Source: Lasiosphaeria ovina (taxonomy: Eukaryota > Ascomycota > Sordariomycetes > Sordariales > Lasiosphaeriaceae). From it: DNA of 64,000 nt. The stretch spans positions 806,001-870,000 of the forward strand of contig JAULSN010000008.1 in assembly GCA_033439765.1 (NCBI GenBank), written 5' to 3'. A program made the translations under genes and the position numbers. The notes beneath the pieces were generated by a model. It made no database searches. It worked only from the letters and a program-made list of their open reading frames with translations, and was not told the DNA's origin. The stretch's first letter is position 1. Every line of letters begins with the position of its first letter. Positions 33,494 through 44,892 of the stretch are shown one piece after another.

Positions 33494-35049
33494 TCAATCG
33501 ATTTGAATAACTTCCACGTCCTGTCTTTTTGCAGCAGCCGCAGGGACCGATGGCCTCTTCAACTGCCGGGGTGTGGCTTGATTGATATCGTCGTCGCCGT
33601 CATCGCTCTCCACGTCGTCGCCGTCGTCGCTTTCCACATCGTCGGCCTCCATGACAACCGACCAGCTGCCATCCGCCGTCACGTGCATTGACTTGGTACG
33701 GAGCCTGTTCTCCTTCTCGAGCTGGTGGCGGACCTTGAGCAAGAAGCTATCAATGCGCAAGCTGTAGGGTCTTGCGTCCTCGAAGCAGATCGGGCATCGC
33801 CACTTGTCGGGATGCGAGGGCTCGAGGGCCGTTGGACAATCGCACGTTACCTGAGAGTGCGGGCACTTGGTCGGCGGTTTAGACGGCCTCGTGTTCAACC
33901 AAGTTTCCAAGTCAAAGCACTCCATGTGGGTGCATGTAACACCCCTTGCCGGTATCTTGAAGATGAGGGCGCTGAAGGGGTCCGCAAGATCGATTGACAA
34001 ATCCGGCGCCTGGAACGCAATGCCGTCGTCGTCGGTCGGAGTCAAACGCCGTTTGATGGTTTGCAGTGTCTGCTGCTCCGGCAGTACACCCCTTTCCCAC
34101 ACTAGTTTCAGGATATCGCTGTGGCTCAGTGTCTCTAGCATCTCGACGGCAAAGAGTCGGTTGTCTAACGAATCTCTCCCCAGATCCGGGACGGCGATCT
34201 CGATGACATTGGTGCCGCAGATGACCAGGTCGGTGAGCTCCGTAGCAAGGTCTTTGCCATTATGAGAATATCTCCGAATGTCTAGGGGTCGTGAGTTGAG
34301 CTTCATAAAGACGTTGGTCGGCCAGCACATGTCCACGGTCGTCCAACGTTGCTCGCTGATCGCTTTTTCGGGAAGAGATACCTTGCAGCACCTGACCCTC
34401 CAGCGGAGCGAGCCGTTGAAATGCTGGGCCACTGGCAATATTTCGCCCGAGTTCGTCGAACTAGCTGACCTCAATGCAAATTGCTCCTTGGTGACGTCAA
34501 ACCGAAGTTCCTGAACACGATTCTTTGGGGTGATTAGAGTGGGCCCAGCAGGGAGAGACTTGACAGCCTGGTAGAAGCGTTCCGTCTCGTTCTCCTTCAC
34601 AACCCGCCTGGGGCTACGAACGTGGGCCTGGTGAAGGGCCATCGTGATGGCCTTTCTATCTGACGGATCGAAGGGCCATTCTGGGCGGGGTATGAGAGTT
34701 CCTTTGGCCGGCAGCAGTGGATCCTTGACCTGCTTTGACACGTGGCGCTGATACGCGCCTGACAAAGGATGCTGTGTGATACCTGGTGTGGTTTGGTGAG
34801 GAGCGGGGATTGGAGGCGCACTGCTAGCAGAATGACCGGTCGACCTCTCCCCTGCGAACGACAGCGTCTGCGGAGGGAGGCTTAGCCCGGCTTGAGAGAC
34901 CTGCGTATGGGGTTGTACTAAGGGACGCTGGATCTGGGGCGCAACTAGGTGGCCCGGTTGCCCAGGCGTATTCCCTGGCCGCAAATTCGAGAACCACTGG
35001 TATTGCTGCTGCTGCTGGTGCACCTGCTGAAGTTGTTGCTGGTATTGCA

Positions 35050-35084
<35 letters not shown>

Positions 35085-37410
35085 AGTGACATTAGATGGG
35101 CCTGTTGCTGTTGCTGGTGCGATATCAGATGCGCTTGGAGTTGAATATCCAACCGCTGTTGGTGCGTTCGTTGTTGAGCTCCGACTGAACGCTGTTCCAT
35201 TACTTGGCTTGGTACAATGGTCGGGGAGTAATGTTGGGGCATCTGAGTGTGACCTTGTGGCACGAAATGTGTCACCATCTGGCCGTTGGGAGGCTGTCCA
35301 TAGGGACTGGGGGCCATCATGGGCGGGCTTCCAAGCGACATTAAGGACTGGCCCTGCATTGCCGAAGTGCCATACATCGGAGTGAAGGGGCTCGGAGGCT
35401 GGGAATTATGGCTTCCTCGACTGGAGGCATGAGCTGCGTGCCCTTGAAGTTCTTCTTGTAATACCAGGACTTGGTTATGTGGGACGGGCGAGTTTGCCAC
35501 AGAAAGAGAGCCCGAGTGTGTGAGTGCAGGGGACGGGGCGTTGGACGGGACGGCTGGCTGAGGCATGTCTGGACGTGGGGATGGGGCTAATGCTTTTGCA
35601 ATGATACCCTTGTAGTAGCTGATAAATTTGGCGTTTCTCGTCTCGATTTCGGTTTGGTGCTTGATAGGGGGTAGAAATTGGAGGCCCGTCGTCTCGTTCC
35701 GATGCTTTTTCTGATCCTCCTTTAGTCCGCGCTCCATTTGAAGGCCATAGGGGCCGTCCGTAACGCCCAGTATTCTCCTAGATGCCGTGAAAAAAATCGT
35801 TTGCAACACGGGCGAATAGCAGGCCAGGTGGAAAAGGAGCTCGTCGACCAGGAAGGGGTATCGTCGGGTTACTGATGCTTGCCTCAGCCAGTTGAATCTG
35901 GTATGCAGGTTGTTCAGGAACGTTCCCACTTGCTCGATTAAAGACGCGTAGTTGGTCGTCGGGCCCACGAGTTCCTTTATCGGTACTGGGAAATGAACAA
36001 AGAACGCCCGATGCGCCGGCGAAATGTACTGGTTCTTCTTAAGAACGGTTTCAATAATCGCAAAAGCACTGTCAATCGTCTGAGGGGGGTAGTTGAAGAA
36101 CCTGTGCGCCTCTTGGGAAGAACCCGACCAAATACAGTAGAGCTGATGCAAAGCCAAAAAGAAGCCGTCGTCCTTAGCGCAGGCATCTTTCAGCAGTTGC
36201 ATTCGCGGCCTCTCGATATCAGATGTGAAGGCCTGCTCGCCACCGTACGACTGGAAGTGCTGATCGAGCTTCGCGATAAAAGACGGGAGGCTGAAGCGGA
36301 GCATTTGGTGCCGACTACTAAAAACTTGTTAGGCACTAGAGGAAAACTAAAATCGTGGAACCCTGTCTGCCTCGGCGAAGGCTTTTGAGACTTACTCTGT
36401 GCGTCTCTTCTTGAGAGGTGGCGGTGCTACGGCCGCCGACGGTGTTGGGGACTGGATGAGACCCTCCGCCCCTAGAACCTGACTACGTCTAGCTTGCGCC
36501 TGCGCCTGCACCTGCGACACACTGCTTGGCGGCTGTGGATAAGAGGCTGGGGCGGCGGAAGAGGCTGACTGGGCAGCAGAAAAGGTAAACGACGCGGCCG
36601 TTGCGGCATCGTTGCTGGCGGGGGCCTGGTAGAGCGGATTAGCCGGGAAGGGGGACTGTGGTAGACTTGGGATGGGCGCCGAGAGAGGGCCCCCGTTGCT
36701 CGCGATCCTCGACGTCAGCGAATCCAAGGGGTGTGTCTCGACGGTCAAGTTGTACACAAAACGGGCGTCGGTGACGGGCAGACTGAGGTACGCAGAAGGC
36801 TTTGGGAGCACCATGGTTTGCGCCCCTGGGCCTGGGAGCGAGGCAGGGTTGGGATTGGGGCTATCGAGGGGGGTCGATACGACGGGGCTCGGCTCGTCGC
36901 TGGGAGCGGGTGAAAGAAGAACGCCTTGGGACGGTCTGGAGAAAAGCAAGCGAATAAATCAGTCAGCGTGCAATTCGAGCTTGTGGCCGGGGAGAAGAAA
37001 GGTGACGTGTGGGAGCGGCCGGGACAACGCTCTGGGCGGTGCGGTGCAGACACGGACCGCACGGGGGCAAAGGGCGGGTGAAGAAGCGATATCCGCACTT
37101 ACGGTGGCTGTGCTTGCGATTGTTGCTGAATTTGCTGGTCTTGCTGGCCTTGCTGCTGCCGCTGGTGTTGTTGATGATGTTGTGGTTGTGGTTGTTGTTG
37201 TTGTTGTTGTTGCTGCTGCTGCTGCGCAGTCTGCGGGACAGTTCGCCGGCGAGGGCCAAGAGGGCGAGGGTTTGATTTGGACGGGCCAGTTCCCATCCAT
37301 GACGGCTGCCGCGCGTTGAGGAACGAGTTGACGGTAGCGTTAGACGATGCGATCTTCTCGGGGACCAAAGAGGGAAGCTGGCTTGCTCCCGGACTTTGGG
37401 GCGCTGGCAT
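33494..37410 (-). CDS. MIZ/SP-RING protein, putative SUMO E3 ligase (1223 aa, three exons)
   Basis: Exons are complement(33494..36316 plus base 36317,36396..36935,37103..37410), i.e. exon 3 starts at 36317. Junctions are CC|A and GA|T and both keep the frame. Residues about 62-103 and 682-724 are Gln-rich tracts. A KKRRTE basic cluster (possible nuclear signal) ends exon 2. A PINIT-like region (about 910-1060) precedes the SP-RING (about 1070-1140), with CTHMECFDLETWL and KWRCPICFEDARPYSL. SP-RING domains bind Ubc9 and promote SUMO transfer. The loop between these two halves is longer than in yeast Siz1 and has extra Cys/His (KCPHSQVTCDC). The C-terminus has two copies of a DDVESDDGD unit and ends DVEVIQID, a good SUMO-interaction motif. 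There is no visible SAP domain, so it resembles ZMIZ-type proteins more than Siz/Pli1. Transcriptional co-regulation is a plausible but unproven role. Confidence 0.9.
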
Positions 37411-38951
37411 GACGCAATGCCTTTCACCGTAAGCTGTTGACGGCGGACGAGTTGCGAGCCTGTCGAGCCTGTCGAGACTGGCACATTCGGGAGACTAGCT
37501 GTGAGCGCGAGCCGGCACGCATCGGGGACGAACGCCGGACAAGTCGAGGTCGACTCGAGGTGGAAATAGGGGACAGAGCACCCACCATAGAGGAGTAGAC
37601 CAAAGGTTTGCTAGGCGTTAGGCGTCAGCGGCAGCGCGGATCGAAGATGGGAGGCGGCGCGGGGCGGGAGGCGGGACCTGAGGCGTAGGTGGCCAGGCCA
37701 GGAGACGGCGGTGCTGCGCGCTGAGGTAATGGGGGCGTCGTCGACTAGGCTCCCAAAACTGTATATTCCAACGTGCAACACGTCAAAATGCGCCCGACGC
37801 GCGAGATGGGACGGAGATGCGGGCGGCGCTGGGATTGCGGCTGCGCTGCGAATACGGTTGCGATAGCAGGTGCGGGTCGCGGGTGTGCGTGTGCGTGTGC
37901 CGTGCTAAAGTCTACCGTAGGTATTCGTACCGAGCGACCTGAGGTGCTGTTGCGCTGCGCTGAGGTGCTGTGTATCACCGCGAGTTGGAGCCTGGGCTGT
38001 TGTGACGGTGGTCGGGTACGCTGAGCCCGGGCGTCTACCTTAGTGCCCGGGCACCTTCCTTCCAACCTAAACCTAAGGTATGCAGCACTCTGGAATGGAG
38101 GTTCGTTCCTTCCCAGCTTCCTGCCCTCCACTTGGAGTGAGCTAAGCTGAGATATGGCGGTGCCGGACGGAAAGTCGAACCAGGAGGGATGTTAAAACGG
38201 AACTCCTAACCTTATTAACCTTCAGGGACTGGAAAAGCATGGAAAGACCTGAGTGGCCCTCCACAGTGAAAAAAGAACCTTTCCTGTGCTCCCAACCGAC
38301 GTCCGCCAAAATGCCGCGGAAGTGACTTTGTTACGTGCGATGAGACCTCTCATGTACAAGCCGCAAGCGACATCTAGTGTGCGCGGCAGTAGCGATGGGC
38401 TTGCTGCTGTCGCGACTGCTGCCGATTGTCTTCTAGATTAGATGGAGTGACGTTGTCGAGGAACGGTTGAGGCTCTCGATATTCAGTCACTGTCTGAGGT
38501 CGCTGCTGCACGCGCTGTTTGTCGACTGTGCCCCTGTTCGCTACTTGGGCGGAAAGTGCCAACCAATCGCCGGCCCGCCTAGTCTTTGCCCGTGCGCCAG
38601 CAACTGTGCTGTCGAATTGGAGAGCGTCCCGGGGATGTGTTCCCAGGCCCCCTAGGCAGCCCGCAGTCCGTAAAAGAGTTGTATTCCACACAGTGCAGAC
38701 CCCCTTGCGAATCTTTTGGTCGGTGGACAACTCCGGATTGACGCTTATTTTACTTCGTCTTACGAGAACTCGTCTTAGCTTCAAAACGCCAGCTGAACAA
38801 GGGGTAATTCCTTGCGTCAGAGAGGGCAGGACTTGGCCAAGTTCTTATTCAGATTTCATTTTAGGACTATATAAGCAGGGACGAGTGTGGAAGAAGTAAT
38901 AACCTAGAAGGCATGATGAGTATGGTGGGTCCAGGCTTGATATGCTCTTTC

Positions 38952-39236
38952 TACTATGGTATGATGGGTATGTTTTCCCCCTTGTGCTAGCGCTGTATTG
39001 CGATTGAAACGGCGCTGTAATTTTCAAATCGTGGCGCGCCGGGGGGGCTTGTCGGTATCCGAGCAGGGGGGAAACTTTTGCTCCCTACCGTATATCCCTT
39101 GTCAACATCCCCTGCAAAAAGCTACCGCGCTCTGCTTTCAAACCCTGGCGGATGTGTACTATGTATGGTTGCGAGCCAAAGTTTTCCCCCCTGCTCGGGT
39201 ACTGACAAGCCCCCCGGCGCGCCACGATTTGAAAAT
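38952..39236. repeat. Foldback repeat, unit A
   Basis: Arms at 39020-39074 and 39181-39236 are near-perfect inverted copies of about 55 bp (ATTTTCAAATCGTGGCGCGC inward to the G-run and GGGGAAA), separated by 106 bp. The left part (38952-38985, TACTATGGTATGATGGGTAT onward) is repeated directly in unit B. The spacer plus right arm equals unit B in reverse orientation, so the structure looks like two head-to-head copies of one element. I cannot see clear target-site duplications. Confidence 0.8.
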
Positions 39237-39393
39237 CGTAGTACGTAGGTACGGATATCTAGGCATGGAACCTGAGGAAGGCGTAACTAATTCGTGCTCT
39301 TCACTATGTACCTAAATGGAGGCGCCTAATATTCTTTGGTCTGATAGGCAGTGTGTTTGTTCCGCCCGCATTTCATGTCCCGTCCGGCATACC

Positions 39394-39690
39394 TACTATG
39401 GTATAATGGGTATGTTTCTCCCCTTGTATGTGTACCGGCAAGGGGCATGTTTGCTAAGTCCCTCCTAGCGGATTGAAGGGCGCTGTAATTTTCAAATCGT
39501 GACGCGCCGGGGGGCTTGTCAGTACCCGAGCAGGGGGGAAAACGTTGGCTCGCAACCATACACCTTGAAAGCATAGCGCGGTGACTTTTTGCAGGGGATG
39601 TTGACAAGGGATATAAGCCTGAAATACAGGGAGTTGAAAGTCACCAAAAGTCACGTGGTGGCTTGAAGGTATCGCGCTATGCTTTCAAAT
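39394..39690. repeat. Repeat unit B, related to the foldback unit
   Basis: 39394-39427 repeats 38952-38985, and 39481-39543 repeats the arm of unit A. 39544-39615 is the reverse complement of the spacer of unit A (CTCGCAACCATACA, then GCAGGGGATGTTGACAAGGG). A further 14-bp perfect inverted repeat (GAAAGCATAGCGCG and its complement) lies at about 39567-39580 and 39672-39685. No open frame spans it. This is probably a degenerate non-autonomous element. Confidence 0.75.
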
Positions 39691-40256
39691 CTCGGCAGAG
39701 GTTAGTACACGTGTACACGTGTTGGCCCCGCTAGTCGATCACACGACCCAGAGGACGATATCAGCTTGGATCTTCGGATGGAGGCAGGCGAGGACGGTAT
39801 TAAGGCCGCGAGTCACTAGATTCGTCAACACAAACTTAGGCACATAGCGTAAAAGCACCGTGCGTGTCCGTTCAGGACCAGTTTGTACGAACTGCAACCC
39901 GAGTTGAACAAGTCAGTCAACCCCACAGAAGCAGGATTGCTGCCAGGTCATTGACAAACGCCTCTGCGAGTCAGGTCCAGACTCTAATGGACCAACAAAC
40001 CAAGTTTGTTTTTCAGCTGAAGGTTTCGGAGAATACTTTCTCCGATGAATGCCATTTCAGCCAGGAATCGTTCAATCAACAGTGTGGGGGTAGCGAATCG
40101 CGCTAACCCAACCGGCTAGCCTTGGCGCCTGGGCGAGGCTGAGTGGGGCTTGTTGCAGCGCCAGTGCCGTCCGTCTAATAAGCAAGCCCAAAAAAAATGA
40201 TGCGAATTGGTTCATCGCTGCAGAGCAGTTTTCCGAACTAGACCACAGCAGCAATC

Positions 40257-41921
40257 ATGGCCGCAGAAGTGCTTCCGCTGGCCCAATTGAAGCTGGCGAC
40301 GGGGCCGAGCCCCGTCACGGCGGAGCAGCGATACTGGCGGTCATTCAAAAATCAAAAATCACACACGTCGACGGCATCGTGGCCCATCTCGCACATCAGC
40401 TTCCCCACCACGGCCGGCGCCACCACGTCCAACTCGCTCGTTGCCGCCGCCAAGCTCAACGACCTTTTCGCCGTCACCTCGGGCCCCCGTGTCGACATCT
40501 TCTCCATCCGCAAGCGCGAGCCGCTCAAGACCATCGGCCGTTTCGACAGCGAGGCCCACAGTGGCGAGATCCGAGCCGATGGCCGCGTTCTTGTCGCCGG
40601 CGAGGACTCGGGCAAGATGCAGGTTTTTGACGTCGGCGGCGGCACCCGTGCTGTCATCCTTAAGACCTGGCACATCCACAAGCAGCCCGTTTGGGTCACT
40701 CGCTGGTCGCCCACCGAGCTGACCACGCTCATGAGCGCCAGCGACGACAAGACGGTCCGCCTCTGGGATCTCCCATCCAACAGCCCGAGCCGCATGTTCA
40801 CCGGTCACTCCGATTACGTGCGTTGCGGCGCCTTCATGCCTGGCGGAAACAGTAATCTTATTGTCTCAGGCTCGTACGACGAGACGGTCCGGGTCTGGGA
40901 TGCCAGGTCCCCTGGCGGCTCCGTCCTGACATTCAAGCACGCCGATCCCATCGAAGACGTGCTACCCCTGCCCTCAGGCACAACTCTCCTGGCCGCAGCC
41001 GGCAGCGCCATCTCGGTGCTCGATCTTGTCGCTGCCAAGCCGCTCCGACTCATAACAAATCACCAAAAGACGGTTACATCCCTCTCTCTGGCCTCGAACG
41101 GGCGGCGCGTTGTCAGCGGAAGTCTGGACGGCCATGTCAAGGTCTTCGAAACCTCCGGCTGGAATGTTGTGTCCGGCTCAAAATACCCGTCTCCGGTTCT
41201 ATCTATCGCCGTCATTGCTGCCGGTGCGACGCAGGAAGACCGGCACTTGGCGGTGGGCATGCAGTCTGGCGTTCTCTCCCTGCGGACCCGCCTGTCCGGG
41301 TCGGCAGCCGAGAAGGCGAGGGAGCGGGCGGCCGAGGAAGCCGCGCGCGACATTGGGTCCCGGGCGCTCGACAAACTCGACTCGCAAAAGGCGAAGCGGA
41401 AGCGCAAGGCTGTGTCCAGCAAGGCAATGGCCCTGCTTGGCGAGAGCGTCGACGTCATTATCCCCACGGAGGCGACAAACTCGGCAGGGGGGCGCGCGCG
41501 TAGGGTAAAGCTCAGGCCGTGGCAGGAAAAGTTCCGGCGGGGGCGGTACGCCGCGGCGCTCGACGACGTTGTCGACAAGTCTGGGCCCGATTACCAGCCC
41601 GTGATGGCGCTGACGCTCTTCGTGGCGCTGCGGCACCGGTCCGCGCTGCGCGAGGCGCTCGAGGGACGCGATGAGGTCACGGTGCTGCCGCTTCTTAGGT
41701 GGGTCGGCAAGTACATCTCTGACCCGCGCTACGTCAGCGTGTGCGTCGACGTCACCTTCCACCTGCTCGACATATATAGTGAATATGTGGGCGGTAGTTC
41801 CGAGCTCGCCGACCAGTTCCAGATGCTATGGGGCAAGGTATCCAAGGAGGTCGAGAAAGCCCAGATGGCCATCATCACGACCGGGATGGTTGAGAGCCTG
41901 ATGATTGGTCGGATGGAGTGA
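40257..41921 (+). CDS. UTP15: U3 snoRNP / SSU-processome subunit Utp15 (554 aa)
   Basis: Utp15 is part of the t-UTP/UtpA complex that binds nascent pre-rRNA in the nucleolus and is needed for 18S rRNA processing. The protein has a short N-terminal segment, then WD40 repeats forming a propeller from about residue 40 to 340 (for example KPVWVTRWSP-like and SASDDKTVRLWDL, YDETVRVWDARSPG, SGSLDGHVKVFE). A charged linker follows, then the family-specific C-terminal helical domain (about 420-550; RPWQEKFRRGRYAAALDDVV, then MALTLFVALRHRSAL and LLRWVGKYISDPRY). Length agrees with yeast Utp15 (513 aa) plus a longer linker. The gene is intronless, starting at the ATG in AATCATGGCC. Confidence 0.97.
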   Translation: MAAEVLPLAQLKLATGPSPVTAEQRYWRSFKNQKSHTSTASWPISHISFPTTAGATTSNSLVAAAKLNDLFAVTSGPRVDIFSIRKREPLKTIGRFDSEAHSGEIRADGRVLVAGEDSGKMQVFDVGGGTRAVILKTWHIHKQPVWVTRWSPTELTTLMSASDDKTVRLWDLPSNSPSRMFTGHSDYVRCGAFMPGGNSNLIVSGSYDETVRVWDARSPGGSVLTFKHADPIEDVLPLPSGTTLLAAAGSAISVLDLVAAKPLRLITNHQKTVTSLSLASNGRRVVSGSLDGHVKVFETSGWNVVSGSKYPSPVLSIAVIAAGATQEDRHLAVGMQSGVLSLRTRLSGSAAEKARERAAEEAARDIGSRALDKLDSQKAKRKRKAVSSKAMALLGESVDVIIPTEATNSAGGRARRVKLRPWQEKFRRGRYAAALDDVVDKSGPDYQPVMALTLFVALRHRSALREALEGRDEVTVLPLLRWVGKYISDPRYVSVCVDVTFHLLDIYSEYVGGSSELADQFQMLWGKVSKEVEKAQMAIITTGMVESLMIGRME

Positions 41922-42582
41922 AGTGAACGAGCTGAACAGGGAAAGACAAGTGCTCTTTCGTCTCTCTCCCTAGAGACTTTATGACCACGGGCGTTTCCGG
42001 CGAGATACAACCACACACATACATGCAATCGGCACTCTCGTCTCACATGCGTCATCATATTCGAAGACAAAGGGGGCAAAGGGATTGATTAGAGGGGCCA
42101 ATCGCGCCTACTTCATATTTTTGCTCCGCATTGCGCTGGCATTCCTTGGGGGGTTGGCAATGGCAAGGGAAAACTTGGGAATCGGGGTATAAAAATACTA
42201 CCAACTGTCTAGGGCTGCTGTCTGTGGTGGCGATGTGAGCCAATGTATACCCGTACCGGCTTAGAATGACAGATAGGTATCTACCTACACAAAACATAAA
42301 AAAAACTTCCAAAAGGTGGAATTTCATTCCCATTTCCTTTCGCCGTAAGGCTTCCGAGCTTGCTTTGCTGCCAACCGTAAGTCGGGACAGGGGAGACGCG
42401 GACACGGGTTGCGATGTCCTCAACGGCCCTTGCCTTCTCAAAATGGTTGGATGACCGGGCAGCCATATCCAAGACAAGTCAAGCACAAGGTCCTTTCCGG
42501 CCGGGAAAGGGCTAGAAAGGAGAATCAATGCAACCTATAAGTGATTAACTACCTACCTTTCCTACGAAGGCCGTTCCTGAAC

Positions 42583-42645
42583 TGAGTGCAATCCCATCCC
42601 TGCATGTTTATTTGACGGACTTTCCAAGATTTGAAAGGCCTTAAT
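42583..42645 (-). repeat. Dispersed repeat, copy 3 of 3 (reverse orientation)
   Basis: Read on the minus strand it gives AGGCCTTTCA, then TCTTGGAAAGTC, AAATAAACATGCAGGG and GGGATTG. It thereby links copy 2 (shared left end) and copy 1 (shared right end). Confidence 0.6.
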
Positions 42646-43449
42646 CATTGACGGCTCGCCTGAGAGGATTTTCGCCAAGGCGTTCAGTCTCCGGAGTCAC
42701 TCACACGCACCCCTTTTTACCCCTTCTTTTTGTGAACCCCCATCTCGAATAGGCAGCTGTTCACTTTCGGCAAATATCGGCATTAGCGGTGCTAGAACTA
42801 TTTCCATGTTATATTTTATTCTCTTTTCTTTAGATTGCTAGAACAGTTACGTTACGGTCTTTTGACGACGGTATCCGTACTTGCTGCTAGCTGAACGCCC
42901 CTGTCTGCCCCGCCAATGCACACGCCTTGCCTTTCAACCCGCCCAATTGAACGACACGGACGGAGCCAGGGGTCTCGAAGCTGCCGGCTCTGCTGGAAAG
43001 TCAGCGGGCAGGGCAGGGGTGCAAAGTACCAGGCCGCCGGATCCCATTTGGTCAAGCTGTCCTCAAGATTTGGTTGAACAACGGTCGTGGGTTTGTCTGG
43101 GTTGTGCATTCTTTTTTCTGCAAGCCCTTTGTCTTTTTTTCTTTCCTCTTCTCTCTGCTTTCGTCGAGTGTTTGTGATTCTCGGCCCAATTGTCGAATCC
43201 GAGACAGACAGACTTGCCCGAGACAAACCTCACGCCAACCGCGAGACTCGAGCCAACGACACCACATCGAAACAACAACATTCACACCCGACTTTATTGC
43301 GCACGGCTCAATCGGCGCGCAGAACGAACAACAAAGAGGATCGAGATTTTTGAATTGGTCGGATTCAGGAGGAGAGAAACAAAAAGGGAAACCGAGTTGC
43401 GGCAGGGTTGCTGTTGGTGTGTGAATAGTTGACGGCTTCCAAGAGCTGG

Positions 43450-43493
43450 AGTGGGAGGAGGAGGAGGAGGAAGAAGAAGAAGATAGGGAGGAG
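43450..43493. repeat. Purine tract in the ERV41 leader
   Basis: GGAGGAGGAG passes into GAAGAAGAAGA about 40-80 bases before the ERV41 start codon. It is polypurine on the coding strand. Confidence 0.9.
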
Positions 43494-43531
43494 CCAGCCA
43501 AAGGTCTCGCGCACGTCGCCTGCTTGTCGCC

Positions 43532-44892
43532 ATGATGAACGGCTACGAGAAACACGAGCTGGACGAGGACCCTTTTGCCCCGAAGAGCGGCGGCATCGTC
43601 AGCGCCTTTGATGCTTTCCGTACGTTTGCGCCGCACAGGACATGGCACAGAACCTCTTCCACCTTGTCTCCATCTCTCCATACTGCGCGCACATATGCTT
43701 ACGTTTCTCCCTCCCACGCCCACAGCTAAATCGAAACCGCAATATGTGCAGCGGACGTCGGGCGGCGGTAAGTGGACCGTCGCTATGGTCGTGGTGTCAC
43801 TGGTGCTATTCTGGTCGGAGCTGGGGCGGTGGTGGCGAGGCACCGAGATGCACACGTTCGCGGTCGAAAAGGGCGTGTCGCGCGCCATGAACATCAACCT
43901 GGACGTGGTGGTGCGCATGAAGTGCGCGGACCTGCACGTCAACGTGCAGGACGCGGCCGGCGACCACATCCTGGCGGCGACGCGGCTGACGCGCGACGCG
44001 ACCAACTGGTCGCAGTGGGTCGACGGCAAGGGCATGCACAAGCTGGGCCGCGACCAGCACGGCCGCCTCATCACGGGCGAGGGCTGGACCGCCTCGGGCG
44101 GCGCCGCCGGCGGCCACGACGAGGGCTTCGGCGAGGAGCACATTCACGACATTGTCGCGCTGGGCCGCCGCAAGGCCCGCTGGGGCAAGACCCCGCGCCT
44201 CTGGGGTGCCGAGGGCGACAGCTGCCGCATCTACGGCAGCCTCGAGCTCAACAAGGTCCAGGGCGACTTCCACATCACGGCCCGCGGACACGGCTACGGA
44301 GGCGCGCACGTCGAGCACAGCAGTGAGTTGCCCCTCAACCTCCCAACCCCCCCTCCCTAACCAGCCACTCTAGTCTATCCTTCAAAAGCGCGCTATTAAC
44401 ACCAGCTTTCCTCCAGCCTTCAACTTCTCGCACATCGTGTCGGAGCTTTCGTTCGGGCCGTTCCTACCGTCGCTAGTCAACCCGCTGGACCGGACGGTCA
44501 ACACGGCTTCGGCCAACTTCCACAAGTTCCAGTACTTCATCTCTGTGGTGCCGACGACGTACAGCGTGGGGCACCCGGACCAGCTGGGGTCGTCATCCAT
44601 CTTCACCAACCAGTACGCCGTGACGGAGCAGAGCGGCGAGGTCAACGACCGCACCATCCCGGGCATCTTCGTCAAGTACGACATCGAGCCCATCCTGCTC
44701 AACATTGTCGAGTCGCGCGACGGCTTCCTCGTCTTCCTCATCAAGATCATCAACGTCCTCAGCGGCGCCCTCGTCGCTGGCCACTGGGGCTACCGCCTCA
44801 GCGACTGGCTGGCCGACGTCGTCGGCAAGCGCCGCCGCGGCGGCCGCAGCGAGGGCATGCTTGGGTCGTCAAAGGCGGGCTACGAAGACTAG
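43532..44892 (+). CDS. ERV41: Erv41/ERGIC2-type COPII vesicle cargo receptor subunit (386 aa, three exons)
   Basis: Erv41 forms a complex with Erv46 that cycles between ER and Golgi and retrieves escaped ER proteins. Exons are 43532..43619, 43726..44322 and 44417..44892, with phase kept at FDAFP|KSKPQYV and EHS|TFNFSHIVSEL. The N-terminal cytosolic ERGIC_N segment (FDAFPKSKPQ) precedes a membrane segment (about 46-63, VAMVVVSLVLFW). The luminal domain contains the family motifs GDSCRIYGSLELNKVQGDFH and FNFSHIVSELSFGPFLPSL. A second membrane segment (about 332-352, FLVFLIKIINVLSGAL) leads to a short basic cytosolic tail. The tail lacks an obvious KKXX retrieval signal, consistent with that function lying in Erv46. 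It converges on fluG. Confidence 0.95.

Larger units (their letters stand above)
37411..40256. other. Divergent intergenic region with an inverted-repeat cluster
   Basis: This 2.8-kb gap holds the promoters of the MIZ gene and UTP15. The MIZ-proximal part is GC-rich with a GTGTGCGTGTGC run near 37884-37900. The middle carries a foldback and direct-repeat cluster (38952-39690). A GCGATGAG word (the PAC motif of yeast ribosome-biogenesis genes) occurs at about 38338 but is 1.9 kb from UTP15. No gene is supported. Confidence 0.6.
41922..43531. other. Intergenic region with a dispersed-repeat copy and a purine-rich leader
   Basis: It holds the 3' region of UTP15, the third dispersed-repeat copy (42583-42645, minus orientation) and the probable promoter and leader of ERV41. 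The leader has a 44-base almost pure purine tract (43450-43493, GAGGAGGAG passing to GAAGAAGAAG). Open frames on the minus strand up to 363 codons overlap ERV41 and are shadows. Confidence 0.6.

Noticed and set aside
38338..38345. GCGATGAG (PAC-like motif) as a UTP15 promoter element
   Set aside because: It is about 1.9 kb from UTP15 and closer to the MIZ gene; a single 8-mer is expected by chance in a region of this size.
13456..41921. Ribosome-biogenesis gene cluster (RPL30, RPL10, DIM1, UTP15)
   Set aside because: The genes are separated by unrelated genes and long gaps, and such genes are numerous; proximity is probably chance.
43052..44143. 363-codon minus-strand open frame
   Set aside because: It runs antisense through ERV41, whose exons are supported by family motifs and splice sites.
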